Shown: in pieces, positions 1 to 6,169 of the stretch
Numbering within the stretch: the stretch's first letter is position 1
Layout: each line of letters begins with the position of its first letter
NCBI GenBank assembly: GCA_015231665.1
Contig: JADGBD010000125.1
Span: 1 to 6,169, forward strand
Origin: Gammaproteobacteria bacterium
GTDB taxonomy: Bacteria; Pseudomonadota; Gammaproteobacteria; Chromatiales; Chromatiaceae
Direction: 5' to 3'
DNA length: 6,169 nt
Program-made: the position numbers and the translations under genes
The notes under the pieces: generated by a model
The model's database searches: none
The model's input: only the letters and a program-made list of their open reading frames with translations
What the model was told of the DNA's origin: nothing

Positions 1-86
1 CCGGAGAGCAGCAGGGATTCATCGTCCTTTTGCAACAGCTGGAACGTAATCGAGGAACTGCCGGAATTAATGACGAGGATGAGCAT
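1..86 (-). CDS. ackA: Acetate kinase, N-terminal fragment (cut by window edge)
   Basis: Only the first 28 codons lie in the window. They read MLILVINSGSSSITF and then a Gln/Leu/Asp-rich stretch. This is the first phosphate-binding signature of the acetate kinase family, with Asn7 and the GSSS turn at residues 9-12. Acetate kinase converts acetyl phosphate and ADP to acetate and ATP in the cytoplasm, usually paired with phosphotransacetylase (not visible here). The ATG at 86 was chosen because the family motif normally begins only a few residues in. The SD is weak (GAAG three bases upstream, too close). A GTG eight codons further upstream is possible but less likely. One oddity is Thr14, where most members have Lys (SSSIK/SSSLK). 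Propionate or butyrate kinase would start similarly, so the substrate is inferred from the commonest case. Confidence 0.8.
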   Translation of the reverse strand, partial: MLILVINSGSSSITFQLLQKDDESLLLS

Positions 87-276
87 GGGCTTCAGACCGA
101 ATTTTTGCACTGCACAATTCTACACCTTTCCGCTTGTCGGCAGCCAGTGCTCACCCAAAAACCAAACAACCGCCGAGCCAAGCGGGGCTCGAATTTTCAT
201 CCCGGTGTTGCTGGCCTGGGTTAAGCTAGGGGCTCCATCCCAGCCATCTGTCCCACTGCCCCTGGAGCCTTGCGTC
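87..276. other. Divergent intergenic region between ackA and the HdeB-like gene
   Basis: These 190 bases separate the two divergent starts. Besides the TAGAAT element there is a short stem-loop at 174-191 (CGAGCC / GGCTCG, six-base loop) followed on the plus strand by AATTTT. This could be a weak attenuator in the leader of the HdeB-like gene. No convincing sigma-70 promoter for the plus-strand gene is visible. An open frame continues upstream of 277 in phase with that gene, but its translation shows no protein character. Confidence 0.45.
117..122 (-). promoter_or_regulatory. Candidate -10 element for ackA
   Basis: On the minus strand this reads TAGAAT, five of six matches to the sigma-70 -10 consensus. 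It would start transcription about 24 bases ahead of the ackA ATG at 86. No good -35 hexamer sits 16-18 bases upstream (TGGCTG at 18-base spacing matches in only two positions), so the site is weak or needs an activator. This is a pattern match only. Confidence 0.3.
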
Positions 277-594
277 ATGAAAACACTGATCCCTGCCCTC
301 GCCCTCAGCCTCTGCTTGCTTGCCGCCGGGCCGGCCATTGCCAAGAAACAATCGCAAAACATCGAATTTGGCAGCATCAGCTGCAATGATTTTGTCCAGG
401 GGCTGGCAGAAATGGACGCAGAAGGTGCCGGACTTGTGCTGGTCTGGCTGGATGGCTATCTGAGTGGCGTTTCCGGCGATACCAAGCTCGACTGGGACAA
501 CCTCAGCACCATTGGTGAAAGCTTGGTCGAGCATTGCTCCGCCAATCCTGACGACACCTTCCTCGATGCCGCCAAAGAAGTTGGCATAGATTGA
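277..594 (+). CDS. Secreted HdeA/HdeB-family protein (periplasmic chaperone-like)
   Basis: The predicted protein has 105 aa. Residues 1-22 form a clear Sec signal peptide: Lys2, a hydrophobic core at 4-17, and Ala-Ile-Ala before the cut at 22/23. The mature part of about 83 aa has exactly two cysteines, Cys36 (SCNDF) and Cys87 (EHCSANP). Between them is a hydrophobic stretch with WLDGY (57-61) and a GDTKLD turn (67-72). This arrangement matches HdeB and HdeA, where the two cysteines form one disulfide. In E. coli those proteins are acid-activated periplasmic chaperones; for relatives outside the enterics the role is not established, so function here is inferred. The start at 277 is chosen because the signal peptide begins there and GGAG (264-267) lies nine bases upstream. 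The Cys in the signal core (13) does not fit a lipobox. The gene stands alone, divergent from ackA and convergent with phoU. Confidence 0.8.
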   Translation: MKTLIPALALSLCLLAAGPAIAKKQSQNIEFGSISCNDFVQGLAEMDAEGAGLVLVWLDGYLSGVSGDTKLDWDNLSTIGESLVEHCSANPDDTFLDAAKEVGID

Positions 595-613
595 CCTGAT
601 CTCGGCAGATGTT

Positions 614-640
614 GCCCAGGCTTGCTTGCCAAGCCTGGGC
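614..640. terminator. Hairpin between the convergent HdeB-like gene and phoU
   Basis: A perfect 11-bp stem (GCCCAGGCTTG, loop CTTGC, CAAGCCTGGGC) begins 19 bases after the HdeB-like stop and lies 20 bases past the phoU stop. Being palindromic, it can form in transcripts from both sides, so it may act as a bidirectional terminator. Neither side has a T-run, so it is not a classical Rho-independent terminator. It may instead block 3' exonucleases or work with Rho. Confidence 0.55.
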
Positions 641-660
641 GAGCATCGCGCGCTTGGCTC

Positions 661-1410
661 CTAGGGGTCCAACAGACCCTGACCCAGCTGTTCGCTGTTG
701 AGAAAGCTCACGTCCTTGCCAGTGACGGCGAAGATCACCCGCTCACCGACATTGGCGGCGTGGTCGCCGATCTTCTCGAAGGCCTTGAGTACCAGCACGG
801 TTTCGATCACCTGGCCGATGTTGCGCGGGTCTTCCATGATGTAGGTGCTGAGATGGCGGATGGCGGCGGCAAACAGCTCATCGATGGCGTCATCGCTCTG
901 CACCAGGTCCACCGCCAGTTCAACGCTCTCGTTCTCGAGAATCTGCAGGGACAGGTCGAGCATGTGCATGGCCAGCTCGGAGATGCGGCTGACATCGTAG
1001 CTCAGGGCCTTGCTATTGCCCTGGCTGGGCTGGCTGGCTTTGATGCTCTTGACCGCAATCTTGGCGATCTTGTTGGCCTGATTGCTGATGCGCTCGAACT
1101 CGCAGATGCACTTGGACAGGGCCATGATCAGGCGCAGGTCGCCGGCCATGGGGTTGTGCATGGCAATCAGTTCCATGCAGTCCTCATCGGCCTGGAGGAT
1201 CAGGTTGCGCAGGCTGTTGACCTGGGTTACCACCTCATGGGCCTTGTTGCTGTCGCACTGGATCAGGGCCTCCGATACCAGCTTGAGTTCCTTGCGGGCG
1301 TTGTTGCCCAGATCAAGGATGATGCTGCGCAGCTGCTTGATACCCTGATCGTAACGATGCACCGTGTGGCCCTGGCCGAGGCGGGGCGTGGGTTTGTCTG
1401 TATTACTCAT
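661..1410 (-). CDS. phoU: Phosphate signalling and transport regulator PhoU
   Basis: A 249-aa cytoplasmic all-helical protein with two PhoU repeats, near the usual 235-245 aa length. Repeat one carries [16 protein letters not shown] (85-100), the family hallmark, then [10 protein letters not shown] (106-115). Repeat two carries [12 protein letters not shown] (212-223). PhoU links the Pst transporter to the PhoR sensor kinase and prevents Pho regulon activation when phosphate is plentiful. The normal metal-binding motif in each repeat is E-x-x-G-D. The second copy is intact (Glu212, Gly215, Asp216), but in the first Gly-Asp is replaced by Ser109-Asn110, so that metal site may be altered. The ATG at 1408-1410 overlaps the pstB stop as ATGA, and AGGA (1419-1422) lies eight bases upstream inside pstB, so translation is probably coupled. 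The first 15 or so residues precede the conserved HTVHRYD region and are a non-conserved tail. It is the last gene of the operon. Confidence 0.96.
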   Translation of the reverse strand: MSNTDKPTPRLGQGHTVHRYDQGIKQLRSIILDLGNNARKELKLVSEALIQCDSNKAHEVVTQVNSLRNLILQADEDCMELIAMHNPMAGDLRLIMALSKCICEFERISNQANKIAKIAVKSIKASQPSQGNSKALSYDVSRISELAMHMLDLSLQILENESVELAVDLVQSDDAIDELFAAAIRHLSTYIMEDPRNIGQVIETVLVLKAFEKIGDHAANVGERVIFAVTGKDVSFLNSEQLGQGLLDP

Positions 1411-2276
1411 CCGAAGCGTCCTGTGATGTAGTCTTCTGTCAGTTTGTGTTTGGGGGCGGTAAAGATTTGGTTGGTCTCACCCACCTCCACCAGCTTGCCC
1501 AGGTGGAAATAGGCAGTGCGCTGGGAAACCCGCGCCGCCTGCTGCATGGAATGGGTGACGATGGCGATGGTGAACTGCTCGCGCAACTCGTCGATCAACT
1601 CCTCGATCTTGGCCGTGGCGATGGGGTCCAGCGCCGAGCAGGGCTCGTCCATCAGGATCACCTCCGGCGACACGGCGATGGTGCGGGCAATGCACAGGCG
1701 CTGCTGCTGGCCACCGGACAGGCCGGTGCCGGGCTGATCCATGCGGTCCTTGACCTCTTCCCAGAGGCCGGCCTTCTTCAGACTGGTCTCGACGATCTCA
1801 TCCAGATCGGCGTTGCTGGTGATCAGGCCATGGATGCGCGGACCATAGGCGACGTTCTCATAGATCGACTTGGGAAAGGGGTTGGGCTTCTGAAACACCA
1901 TGCCCACCCGCACCCGCAGGGGTACCACGTCGATCTTGGGATCGTAGATGTCCTCTTTGTCCAGCAACAGCGTACCTGTGACCTTGCAGCCGGCAACGGT
2001 ATCGTTCATCCGATTCAGGCAGCGCAGGAAGGTGGACTTGCCGCAGCCGGAGGGGCCGATCATCGCCACCACCTCGTTCTGGCCTATGTCCAGGCTGACA
2101 TTCTGGATGGCGTGCTTGTCACCGTAGTAGACATCCACATCGGTGGTGCTCATGCGCGGGTTGTCCACCCGAATTTTGCCCACTGTGCCATCCACCCGAC
2201 GATCGGCCAGGGCACTGGAATTGACGTCGAAGGCGGGTTCGGCCGTTGTTTTGCTCATGTTCATGGTTTGTTCCAT
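1407..2276 (-). CDS. pstB: Phosphate import ATP-binding protein PstB
   Basis: A 289-aa ABC ATPase that powers phosphate import on the cytoplasmic face of the PstC-PstA channel. All nucleotide-binding motifs are present: Walker [10 protein letters not shown] (74-82), Q-loop Gln129 in [16 protein letters not shown], signature LSGGQQQR (186-193), Walker B VILMDEP with catalytic Glu211, D-loop SALD (214-217) and switch His242. The [10 protein letters not shown] and FNDT/MND-type stretches are characteristic of PstB rather than other importer ATPases. The first 40 or so residues are an extra polar tail ahead of the core, which makes it longer than E. coli PstB (257 aa). The start at 2276 is supported by GAGGA (2284-2288) seven bases upstream; downstream ATGs at codons 5 and 7 are possible but have poorer spacing. 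The gap to pstA is 29 bases, and the stop overlaps the phoU start. Confidence 0.97.
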   Translation of the reverse strand: MEQTMNMSKTTAEPAFDVNSSALADRRVDGTVGKIRVDNPRMSTTDVDVYYGDKHAIQNVSLDIGQNEVVAMIGPSGCGKSTFLRCLNRMNDTVAGCKVTGTLLLDKEDIYDPKIDVVPLRVRVGMVFQKPNPFPKSIYENVAYGPRIHGLITSNADLDEIVETSLKKAGLWEEVKDRMDQPGTGLSGGQQQRLCIARTIAVSPEVILMDEPCSALDPIATAKIEELIDELREQFTIAIVTHSMQQAARVSQRTAYFHLGKLVEVGETNQIFTAPKHKLTEDYITGRFG

Positions 2277-2305
2277 AACAGGTTCCTCAAATGATAACCG
2301 GCAGC

Positions 2306-4129
2306 TTACCAGCGCCGCTCGAATTTCTTGCGTAGATAGACGGCCAGGGCGTTCATGGTGATCAAGAAAGCCAGCAACACCATGATCGCCGCCGAGGTCT
2401 TCTCGACGAAGGCTCGCTCTGGACTGTCGGCCCAGAGATAGATCTGCACCGGCAACACGGTGGAGGGGTCGAACACGCCGCCGGGCAGGTCGACGACGAA
2501 GGCCACCATGCCGATCATCAGCAGCGGTGCGGTCTCACCCAGAGCCTGGGCCATGCCGATGATGGTGCCGGTGAGCATGCCGGGCATGGCCAGCGGCAGC
2601 ACATGGTGGGTCACCGTCTGCAGTGGCGAGGCGCCTACGCCCAGGGCCGCCTCGCGGATCGACGGCGGCACCGATTTGAGCGCCGCGCGGCTGGCAATGA
2701 TGATGGTCGGCAGGGTCATCAGGGTCAGCACCACGCCGCCCACCAGGGGGGCTGAGCGCGGCATGCCGAAGAAGTTGATGAACACCGCCAGACCGAGCAG
2801 ACCGAAGACGATCGAGGGCACCGCCGCCAGGTTGTTGATATTCACCTCGATAATGTCGGTCCAGCGGTTCTTCGGCGCGAACTCCTCCAGATAGACCGCC
2901 GCCGCCACGCCGATGGGGAAGGACAGCAGCAGGGTCACCGCCAGGGTCAGCATGGAGCCGATGAAGGCACCGCCGATGCCAGCTAGTTCCGGTTCACGGG
3001 AATCGCCAGCGGTGAAGAAGGTGGTATTGAAGCGTTTTTCCATGCGTCCCTGATCCTGCAGCTTGAGGCCCCAGGCGATCATCTGGTCCTTCATGCGCCG
3101 GTCGTCTTCCGGCGTCTCCAGGGTCAGCAGTTGCCAATTGCCATCACCCGCCTCATTGGCCGAGTCCAGTGGCAGCAGTACCCGACCGAAGATGCCGACA
3201 TTGCTCACCCGGTCCACCTTGACCAGGCCACCGTTGATCTTCAACAGGTAGCTGGGCAGGTCGCTACTGAGTTTTTCCTCTCCTCCAGGGGTATCGGCGC
3301 GCTTCAGTTTGTCTTCGGCCCTGGCGCTGAGACGTTCGATCTCGGCGCGATTGAGTTCACGCTGGTTGACCTGGTCCTCGCGGGCATTCTGCAGATCCTG
3401 CAAATGGCCTGGATTGGTGTTTTGGGCCTGCTCGATCTGTTGATCCATCTCGACGATGGAGGCATCCAGGGAAACCAGGCTGGACTCCAATCGCTTCATG
3501 TCCCGCTGCAGTTCGGCCGCCTGTGCGGCCAGGTTTTCCTTCACCTCGGCCAGGATCGGCGTGAAGCTGTTGGTGGTGGTCATGACGCTGATCTCGCCAC
3601 TGGCACCGCTGGGCGAGGCGATGCCACGGCCAGTCTCGGTCTCGATGTCGGTGCTGCCGCCCTTGTTGAACACGTCGATGTCGTCATCGGCGGGCACCCA
3701 GATCTGCTGGCGCGTGCCCACCAGTTCGGGATTGCTCAGCACCAGATCGCGCAGATAGAGGTTTGCGCCGCTGCTGGGTATGGCGTAGAGATCGCGCCGG
3801 CCGCTCCGCCCGGTGACTTCGGGGTACATCTCGCGCATCGACTGCTTCACCAGGCCCATGTAATCGGCCTTACGCAGTACCTCGGGATCACGGCTGCCCT
3901 GGGGATCGATATCGGCGGCCGTCAGCTCCACATCCAACTGGATGAAGGTCTGCAGGAAGGCGCCATGGCCCTTGTTGATGATGTCGAAGAACAGCGCCGA
4001 AACGAACATCAGGCCGGTGACCACCGCCAGAAGCCCGAACAGACGGAAGCGACGCTCGGCGTGGTAGCGTTTCTTCAGATTGCGCTCGACGATGTCGATG
4101 GTGCGCAGTTTTTGAGGGGAATCAGCCAT
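2306..4129 (-). CDS. pstA: Phosphate ABC transporter permease PstA, long form
   Basis: At 607 aa this is about twice the length of E. coli PstA (296 aa). The permease core occupies roughly 385-600, with membrane segments near 385-412, 433-455, 461-480, 515-540 and 578-598. The cytoplasmic coupling loop is EAALGVGAS...VLPLAMPG (493-516), which docks on PstB. The N-terminal part has a membrane segment at about 30-50, then some 330 residues predicted to lie in the periplasm. These include a charged, heptad-like stretch (about 192-276, rich in Glu, Gln, Leu and Arg) that looks like a coiled coil. Long PstA proteins with such an N-terminal domain (DUF3333 type) are known in proteobacteria; the domain's function is unknown. 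The start at 4129 has AGAGG (4138-4142) eight bases upstream. It follows pstC across a 134-base gap holding a palindromic repeat. Confidence 0.95.
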   Translation of the reverse strand: MADSPQKLRTIDIVERNLKKRYHAERRFRLFGLLAVVTGLMFVSALFFDIINKGHGAFLQTFIQLDVELTAADIDPQGSRDPEVLRKADYMGLVKQSMREMYPEVTGRSGRRDLYAIPSSGANLYLRDLVLSNPELVGTRQQIWVPADDDIDVFNKGGSTDIETETGRGIASPSGASGEISVMTTTNSFTPILAEVKENLAAQAAELQRDMKRLESSLVSLDASIVEMDQQIEQAQNTNPGHLQDLQNAREDQVNQRELNRAEIERLSARAEDKLKRADTPGGEEKLSSDLPSYLLKINGGLVKVDRVSNVGIFGRVLLPLDSANEAGDGNWQLLTLETPEDDRRMKDQMIAWGLKLQDQGRMEKRFNTTFFTAGDSREPELAGIGGAFIGSMLTLAVTLLLSFPIGVAAAVYLEEFAPKNRWTDIIEVNINNLAAVPSIVFGLLGLAVFINFFGMPRSAPLVGGVVLTLMTLPTIIIASRAALKSVPPSIREAALGVGASPLQTVTHHVLPLAMPGMLTGTIIGMAQALGETAPLLMIGMVAFVVDLPGGVFDPSTVLPVQIYLWADSPERAFVEKTSAAIMVLLAFLITMNALAVYLRKKFERRW

Positions 4130-4156
4130 GGGAAAAGCCTCTATTGAACACTAGGG

Positions 4157-4243
4157 GTCCGCGAATAAACGCCAATGAACACAAATTAGTCCCAGAACAC
4201 GGCCATGAGCCTCTTTTGCGTTTATTCGCGTTCATTTGCGGAC
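4157..4243. repeat. Large imperfect palindrome in the pstC-pstA gap, likely a dispersed intergenic repeat
   Basis: Two 29-base arms, 4157-4185 and 4215-4243, are inverted copies of each other with 24 of 29 positions matching; the loop is 29 bases. A perfect 13-bp pairing in a shifted register also exists (CGCGAATAAACGC at 4160-4172 with its complement at 4218-4230). Each arm is itself built from two near-copies of a unit like CGAATAAACGC / CAATGAACAC, so the mismatches fall at regular places. The same wording (GCGAATAAACGC, AATGAACAC) is familiar to me from intergenic repeats in other bacterial genomes. That is recollection, not a search result. No gene lies in it: the short plus-strand frame across it starts with an Arg/Asn/Ala-rich stretch typical of spurious translations of this repeat. 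In the pst mRNA it would fold between the pstC stop and the pstA SD. Confidence 0.75.
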
Positions 4244-4263
4244 TCAAATTCTTCTTGACCGGC

Positions 4264-5652
4264 CTATTCATACTGCTCGCGGTACTTGCGCACCACCCGC
4301 AGGGCGATGATGTTGAGCACCAGGGTAACGACGAACAGCATCAGGCCGAGGGCGAAGGCGGCCAGGGTCTTGGCGCTGTCGAATTCCTGGTCGCCCACCA
4401 GCAGGGTGACGATCTGCACCGTCACCGTGGTCACCGCTTCCAGCGGGTTGGCGGTGAGGTTGGCGGACAGGCCGGCGGCCATGACCACGATCATGGTTTC
4501 GCCGATGGCGCGGGACACCGCCAGCAGGATGCCGCCGACGATACCCGGCAGGGCGGCGGGGATGATCACCCGGCGCACCGTCTCTGACTTGGTCGCGCCC
4601 AGGGCGTAAGAGCCATCGCGCATGGATTGGGGCACCGCGTTGATCACGTCGTCCGACAGCGATGAGATGAAAGGAATGATCATGATCCCCATCACCGCCC
4701 CGGCAGCCAGGGCGCTTTCTGAGGACACCGCCAGCCCCATGGCATCGCCCAGGTCGCGGAACAGCGGCGCCACTGTCAGGGCGGCAAAGAAGCCATAGAC
4801 CACGGTGGGTACCCCGGCCAGCACCTCCAGTACCGGCTTGGCCACTGCGCGGAACTTGGGTCCGGCGTATTCGGCCATGAAGATCGCCGACATCAGGCCA
4901 ATAGGCACGGCGACGATCATGGCGATCAGGGCAATCAACAGGGTGCCGGCAAACAACGGGATGGCGCCGAAGGCCCCGGTGGAGCCGACCTGGTCGGCGC
5001 GGATCGAGGTCTGCGGGCTCCATTCCAAACCAAAGACGAAATCCATGAAGGGGACTTTGCCGAAAAAGCGGATGGACTCGAACAACACCGACAGAACTAT
5101 GCCGAGGGTGGTGAGAATGGCGATACTGGAACAGACGATGAGAAATATGTTGACGGTCTTTTCCACCGCGTTGCGGGCGCGGAATTTCGGGCTGATGCGC
5201 TTCCAGGCCCAGAGGGTGCCGAGTATGCCCAGGGCCAGCACCACCACGGTCTTGGCTGCGGCGCTGATGCTCAGCAGATCCTGGTAACTGGCGGCGGCCT
5301 GCTGCATTGCCGGATCGACATTGGCGGAAACGATGTTGCCACCGGCCAGGTTCTTGATGTCATTGAGTATCAGATTGAGGCGCTGCGGATCAGTCTGTTG
5401 CACTGCTTCGGGCAGGTAGCCAATCAGCACGCTGGTAACGATGTTGCCCTCGAAGGCAGTCCAGAACCCCAGCACCAGTAGGGCCGGAAGGCCGCACCAG
5501 AGGGCGGCGTAGGCACCGTAATAGCTGGGCAGGCTGTGCAGGTGACGGATGGAGGCATGACCACCGGCGCTGGCTACCGAGCGCTTTAGCCCGAGTTGGT
5601 AAGCCAGGGCCATGAAGGCGACAACAAGGACGACAAGAAGTGGCGGTTGCAT
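4264..5652 (-). CDS. pstC: Phosphate ABC transporter permease PstC, long form
   Basis: A 462-aa inner-membrane protein, partner of PstA in the phosphate channel; E. coli PstC is 319 aa. The extra N-terminal region (1 to about 160) has a membrane segment at 3-19, the conserved LHSLPSYYG stretch (39-46) followed by a second segment (47-66), a periplasmic loop, and a third segment (131-150). This matches the PstC N-terminal domain (DUF3708 type) of many proteobacteria. The permease core begins near 165. Its membrane segments lie near 168-192, 230-260, 276-296, 313-335, 366-392 and 428-452, and its coupling loop is DGSYALGATKSETVRRVIIPAALPG (346-370), with DGS where many permeases have EAA. Phosphate-path residues such as ARG/GLU in SRAIGETM (380-387) are kept. 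The start at 5652 has a modest SD, GGTGA (5659-5663), six bases upstream. Confidence 0.95.
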   Translation of the reverse strand: MQPPLLVVLVVAFMALAYQLGLKRSVASAGGHASIRHLHSLPSYYGAYAALWCGLPALLVLGFWTAFEGNIVTSVLIGYLPEAVQQTDPQRLNLILNDIKNLAGGNIVSANVDPAMQQAAASYQDLLSISAAAKTVVVLALGILGTLWAWKRISPKFRARNAVEKTVNIFLIVCSSIAILTTLGIVLSVLFESIRFFGKVPFMDFVFGLEWSPQTSIRADQVGSTGAFGAIPLFAGTLLIALIAMIVAVPIGLMSAIFMAEYAGPKFRAVAKPVLEVLAGVPTVVYGFFAALTVAPLFRDLGDAMGLAVSSESALAAGAVMGIMIIPFISSLSDDVINAVPQSMRDGSYALGATKSETVRRVIIPAALPGIVGGILLAVSRAIGETMIVVMAAGLSANLTANPLEAVTTVTVQIVTLLVGDQEFDSAKTLAAFALGLMLFVVTLVLNIIALRVVRKYREQYE

Positions 5653-5671
5653 AGGATTTCACCCATTGGGG

Positions 5672-5714
5672 ATGCAGAGCAGGTCATAGGCACAGGCCTT
5701 GGCCTGCTCTGCAT
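5672..5714 (-). promoter_or_regulatory. Third stem-loop of the pstS-pstC gap
   Basis: A perfect 12-bp stem (ATGCAGAGCAGG at 5672-5683 with CCTGCTCTGCAT at 5703-5714) encloses a 19-base loop. It ends eight bases before the pstC SD, so in the operon mRNA it could stabilise the 5' end of a processed pstCAB-phoU transcript or affect pstC translation. It has no T-run and is not terminator-like. Confidence 0.5.
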
Positions 5715-5726
5715 GCTGAAACGGTA

Positions 5727-5755
5727 AACGACCGGAGGCTGGGCCTCCGGTCGTT
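5727..5755 (-). terminator. Terminator-like hairpin (probable attenuator) between pstS and pstC
   Basis: A perfect 13-bp, GC-rich stem (5727-5739 with 5743-5755) has a three-base loop. Read in the operon direction it is followed by TTTACCGTTT, so it resembles an intrinsic terminator with an imperfect T-tract. Placed directly after pstS, partial termination would give more PstS mRNA than mRNA for the membrane and ATPase genes. That is a common arrangement in binding-protein transporter operons. Confidence 0.65.
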
Positions 5756-5769
5756 GCGTGCTCCCTGCT

Positions 5770-5788
5770 GCGCGGTCAGAAACCGCGC
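5770..5788 (-). promoter_or_regulatory. First stem-loop after pstS
   Basis: A 7-bp GC-rich stem (GCGCGGT at 5770-5776 with ACCGCGC at 5782-5788) with a five-base loop begins 12 bases after the pstS stop. With no T-run, it probably protects the pstS mRNA 3' end or assists the next hairpin. It could also be chance in GC-rich sequence. Confidence 0.4.
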
Positions 5789-5800
5789 TCAAGGTCAGAT

Positions 5801-6169
5801 TTACTTGGACTCATACACCAGCGGGGTCTGGTTTTTCACGTCAGCGGCAAACTTGGCGCGCTCTTCCTTGGGCATGGGGATCATGCCCTTGTCGGCGAGA
5901 TAGCCTTCTTCACCCCAGGCCTTGTCGCTGGTGAACTCGGCCATGAACTCGGCGATGCCGGGGATGCTGCCGATGTGCGCCTTCTTCACGTAGACATAAA
6001 GCGGGCGGGACACAGGGTAAGAGCCATCGCCAATGGTATCGAAGGTGGGGTCAACACCATTGATCTTGGAACCCTGCACCTTGTCGCCATTCTGGTCGAG
6101 GAAGGAGAAGCCGAATACGCCCAGGGCATTGGGGTTAGAGGCCAGCTTCTGCACGATCAGGTTGTCGTT
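5801..6169 (-). CDS. pstS: Phosphate-binding periplasmic protein PstS, C-terminal part (cut by window edge)
   Basis: The visible 122 residues run in frame to the right edge and end at TAA (5801-5803). They contain NPNALGVFGFSFLDQN, then VQGSKINGVDPTF, and GSYPVSRPLYVYVKK (49-63 of the fragment). This is a strongly conserved block in the second lobe of PstS-type binding proteins. The last part (FMAEFTSDKAWGEEGYLADKGMIPMP) is also typical. PstS captures phosphate in the periplasm and delivers it to PstC-PstA. The signal peptide, most phosphate-contact residues, the promoter and any Pho box lie outside the window. The apparent GTG start near 6154 is internal: five more in-frame codons continue to the edge without a stop. 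It is the first gene of the visible operon and is separated from pstC by 148 bases with three hairpins. Confidence 0.93.
   Translation of the reverse strand, partial: NDNLIVQKLASNPNALGVFGFSFLDQNGDKVQGSKINGVDPTFDTIGDGSYPVSRPLYVYVKKAHIGSIPGIAEFMAEFTSDKAWGEEGYLADKGMIPMPKEERAKFAADVKNQTPLVYESK

Noticed and set aside
212..227. Possible sigma-54 promoter ahead of the HdeB-like gene
   Set aside because: GG and GC have the right spacing, but the TT before GC is absent. The same spacing occurs by chance on the other strand of this region.
70..276. N-terminal extension of the HdeB-like gene from an upstream ATG
   Set aside because: The added 69 residues would bury the signal peptide that begins exactly at 277, where a well-placed SD is also found.
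622..1431. Long plus-strand open frame opposite phoU (and similar ones opposite pstB at 1446-2294 and pstA at 3131-4147)
   Set aside because: They are antisense to strongly recognised genes, have no SD or family motif, and arise from codon bias in GC-rich DNA.
661..4160. Identical decamer CTAGGGGTCC at 661-670 and 4151-4160
   Set aside because: Several shared 10-mers are expected by chance in a window of this size, and the flanks differ, so this is not evidence for target-site or recombination repeats.
4144..4587. Plus-strand open frame over the palindrome and the pstC 3' end
   Set aside because: Its first residues are a translation of the palindromic repeat and the rest is antisense to pstC, with His/Gln/Gly-rich shadow composition.
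5801..6154. Separate short gene starting at GTG 6154
   Set aside because: The frame stays open to the window edge and the residues are an internal part of PstS.
1..6169. Pho box, CRISPR array, tRNA or transposase gene
   Set aside because: I saw no CTGTCAT-type direct repeats, no regularly spaced repeats, no tRNA-like folds and no transposase motifs in the window.

Overview
The window carries most of a high-affinity phosphate uptake operon, pstS-pstC-pstA-pstB-phoU, read on the minus strand from the right edge (pstS C-terminus, cut off) down to phoU ending at 661. To its left, convergent with phoU, is a small plus-strand gene for a secreted HdeA/HdeB-family protein (277-594). At the extreme left edge is the 5' end of a minus-strand acetate kinase gene (ackA, 1-86). 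The fairly GC-rich sequence, the long versions of PstC (462 aa) and PstA (607 aa) with extra N-terminal domains, and the HdeB-type periplasmic protein suggest a gammaproteobacterium outside the enterics. This is an inference; the genus cannot be read from the window.

Layout: 1-86 ackA start (minus); 87-276 divergent intergenic region with a weak ackA -10 candidate; 277-594 HdeB-like gene (plus); 614-640 perfect hairpin between the convergent genes; 661-1410 phoU; 1407-2276 pstB, overlapping phoU by ATGA; 2306-4129 pstA; 4157-4243 a large imperfect palindrome in the pstC-pstA gap; 4264-5652 pstC; 5672-5788 three consecutive hairpins in the pstS-pstC gap; 5801-6169 pstS C-terminal part.

How the genes work together: PstS binds phosphate in the periplasm, PstC and PstA form the membrane channel, the PstB dimer hydrolyses ATP to drive import, and PhoU couples transporter state to the PhoR/PhoB two-component system. 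The operon promoter and any Pho box lie upstream of pstS, outside the window; phoB and phoR are not here either. The stem-loops after pstS would favour excess binding protein over transporter.

I found no wholly new system. The points most worth a second look are the palindromic repeat inside the operon, the altered first metal-binding motif of PhoU, the triple hairpin after pstS, and the HdeB-like gene between ackA and the pst operon.
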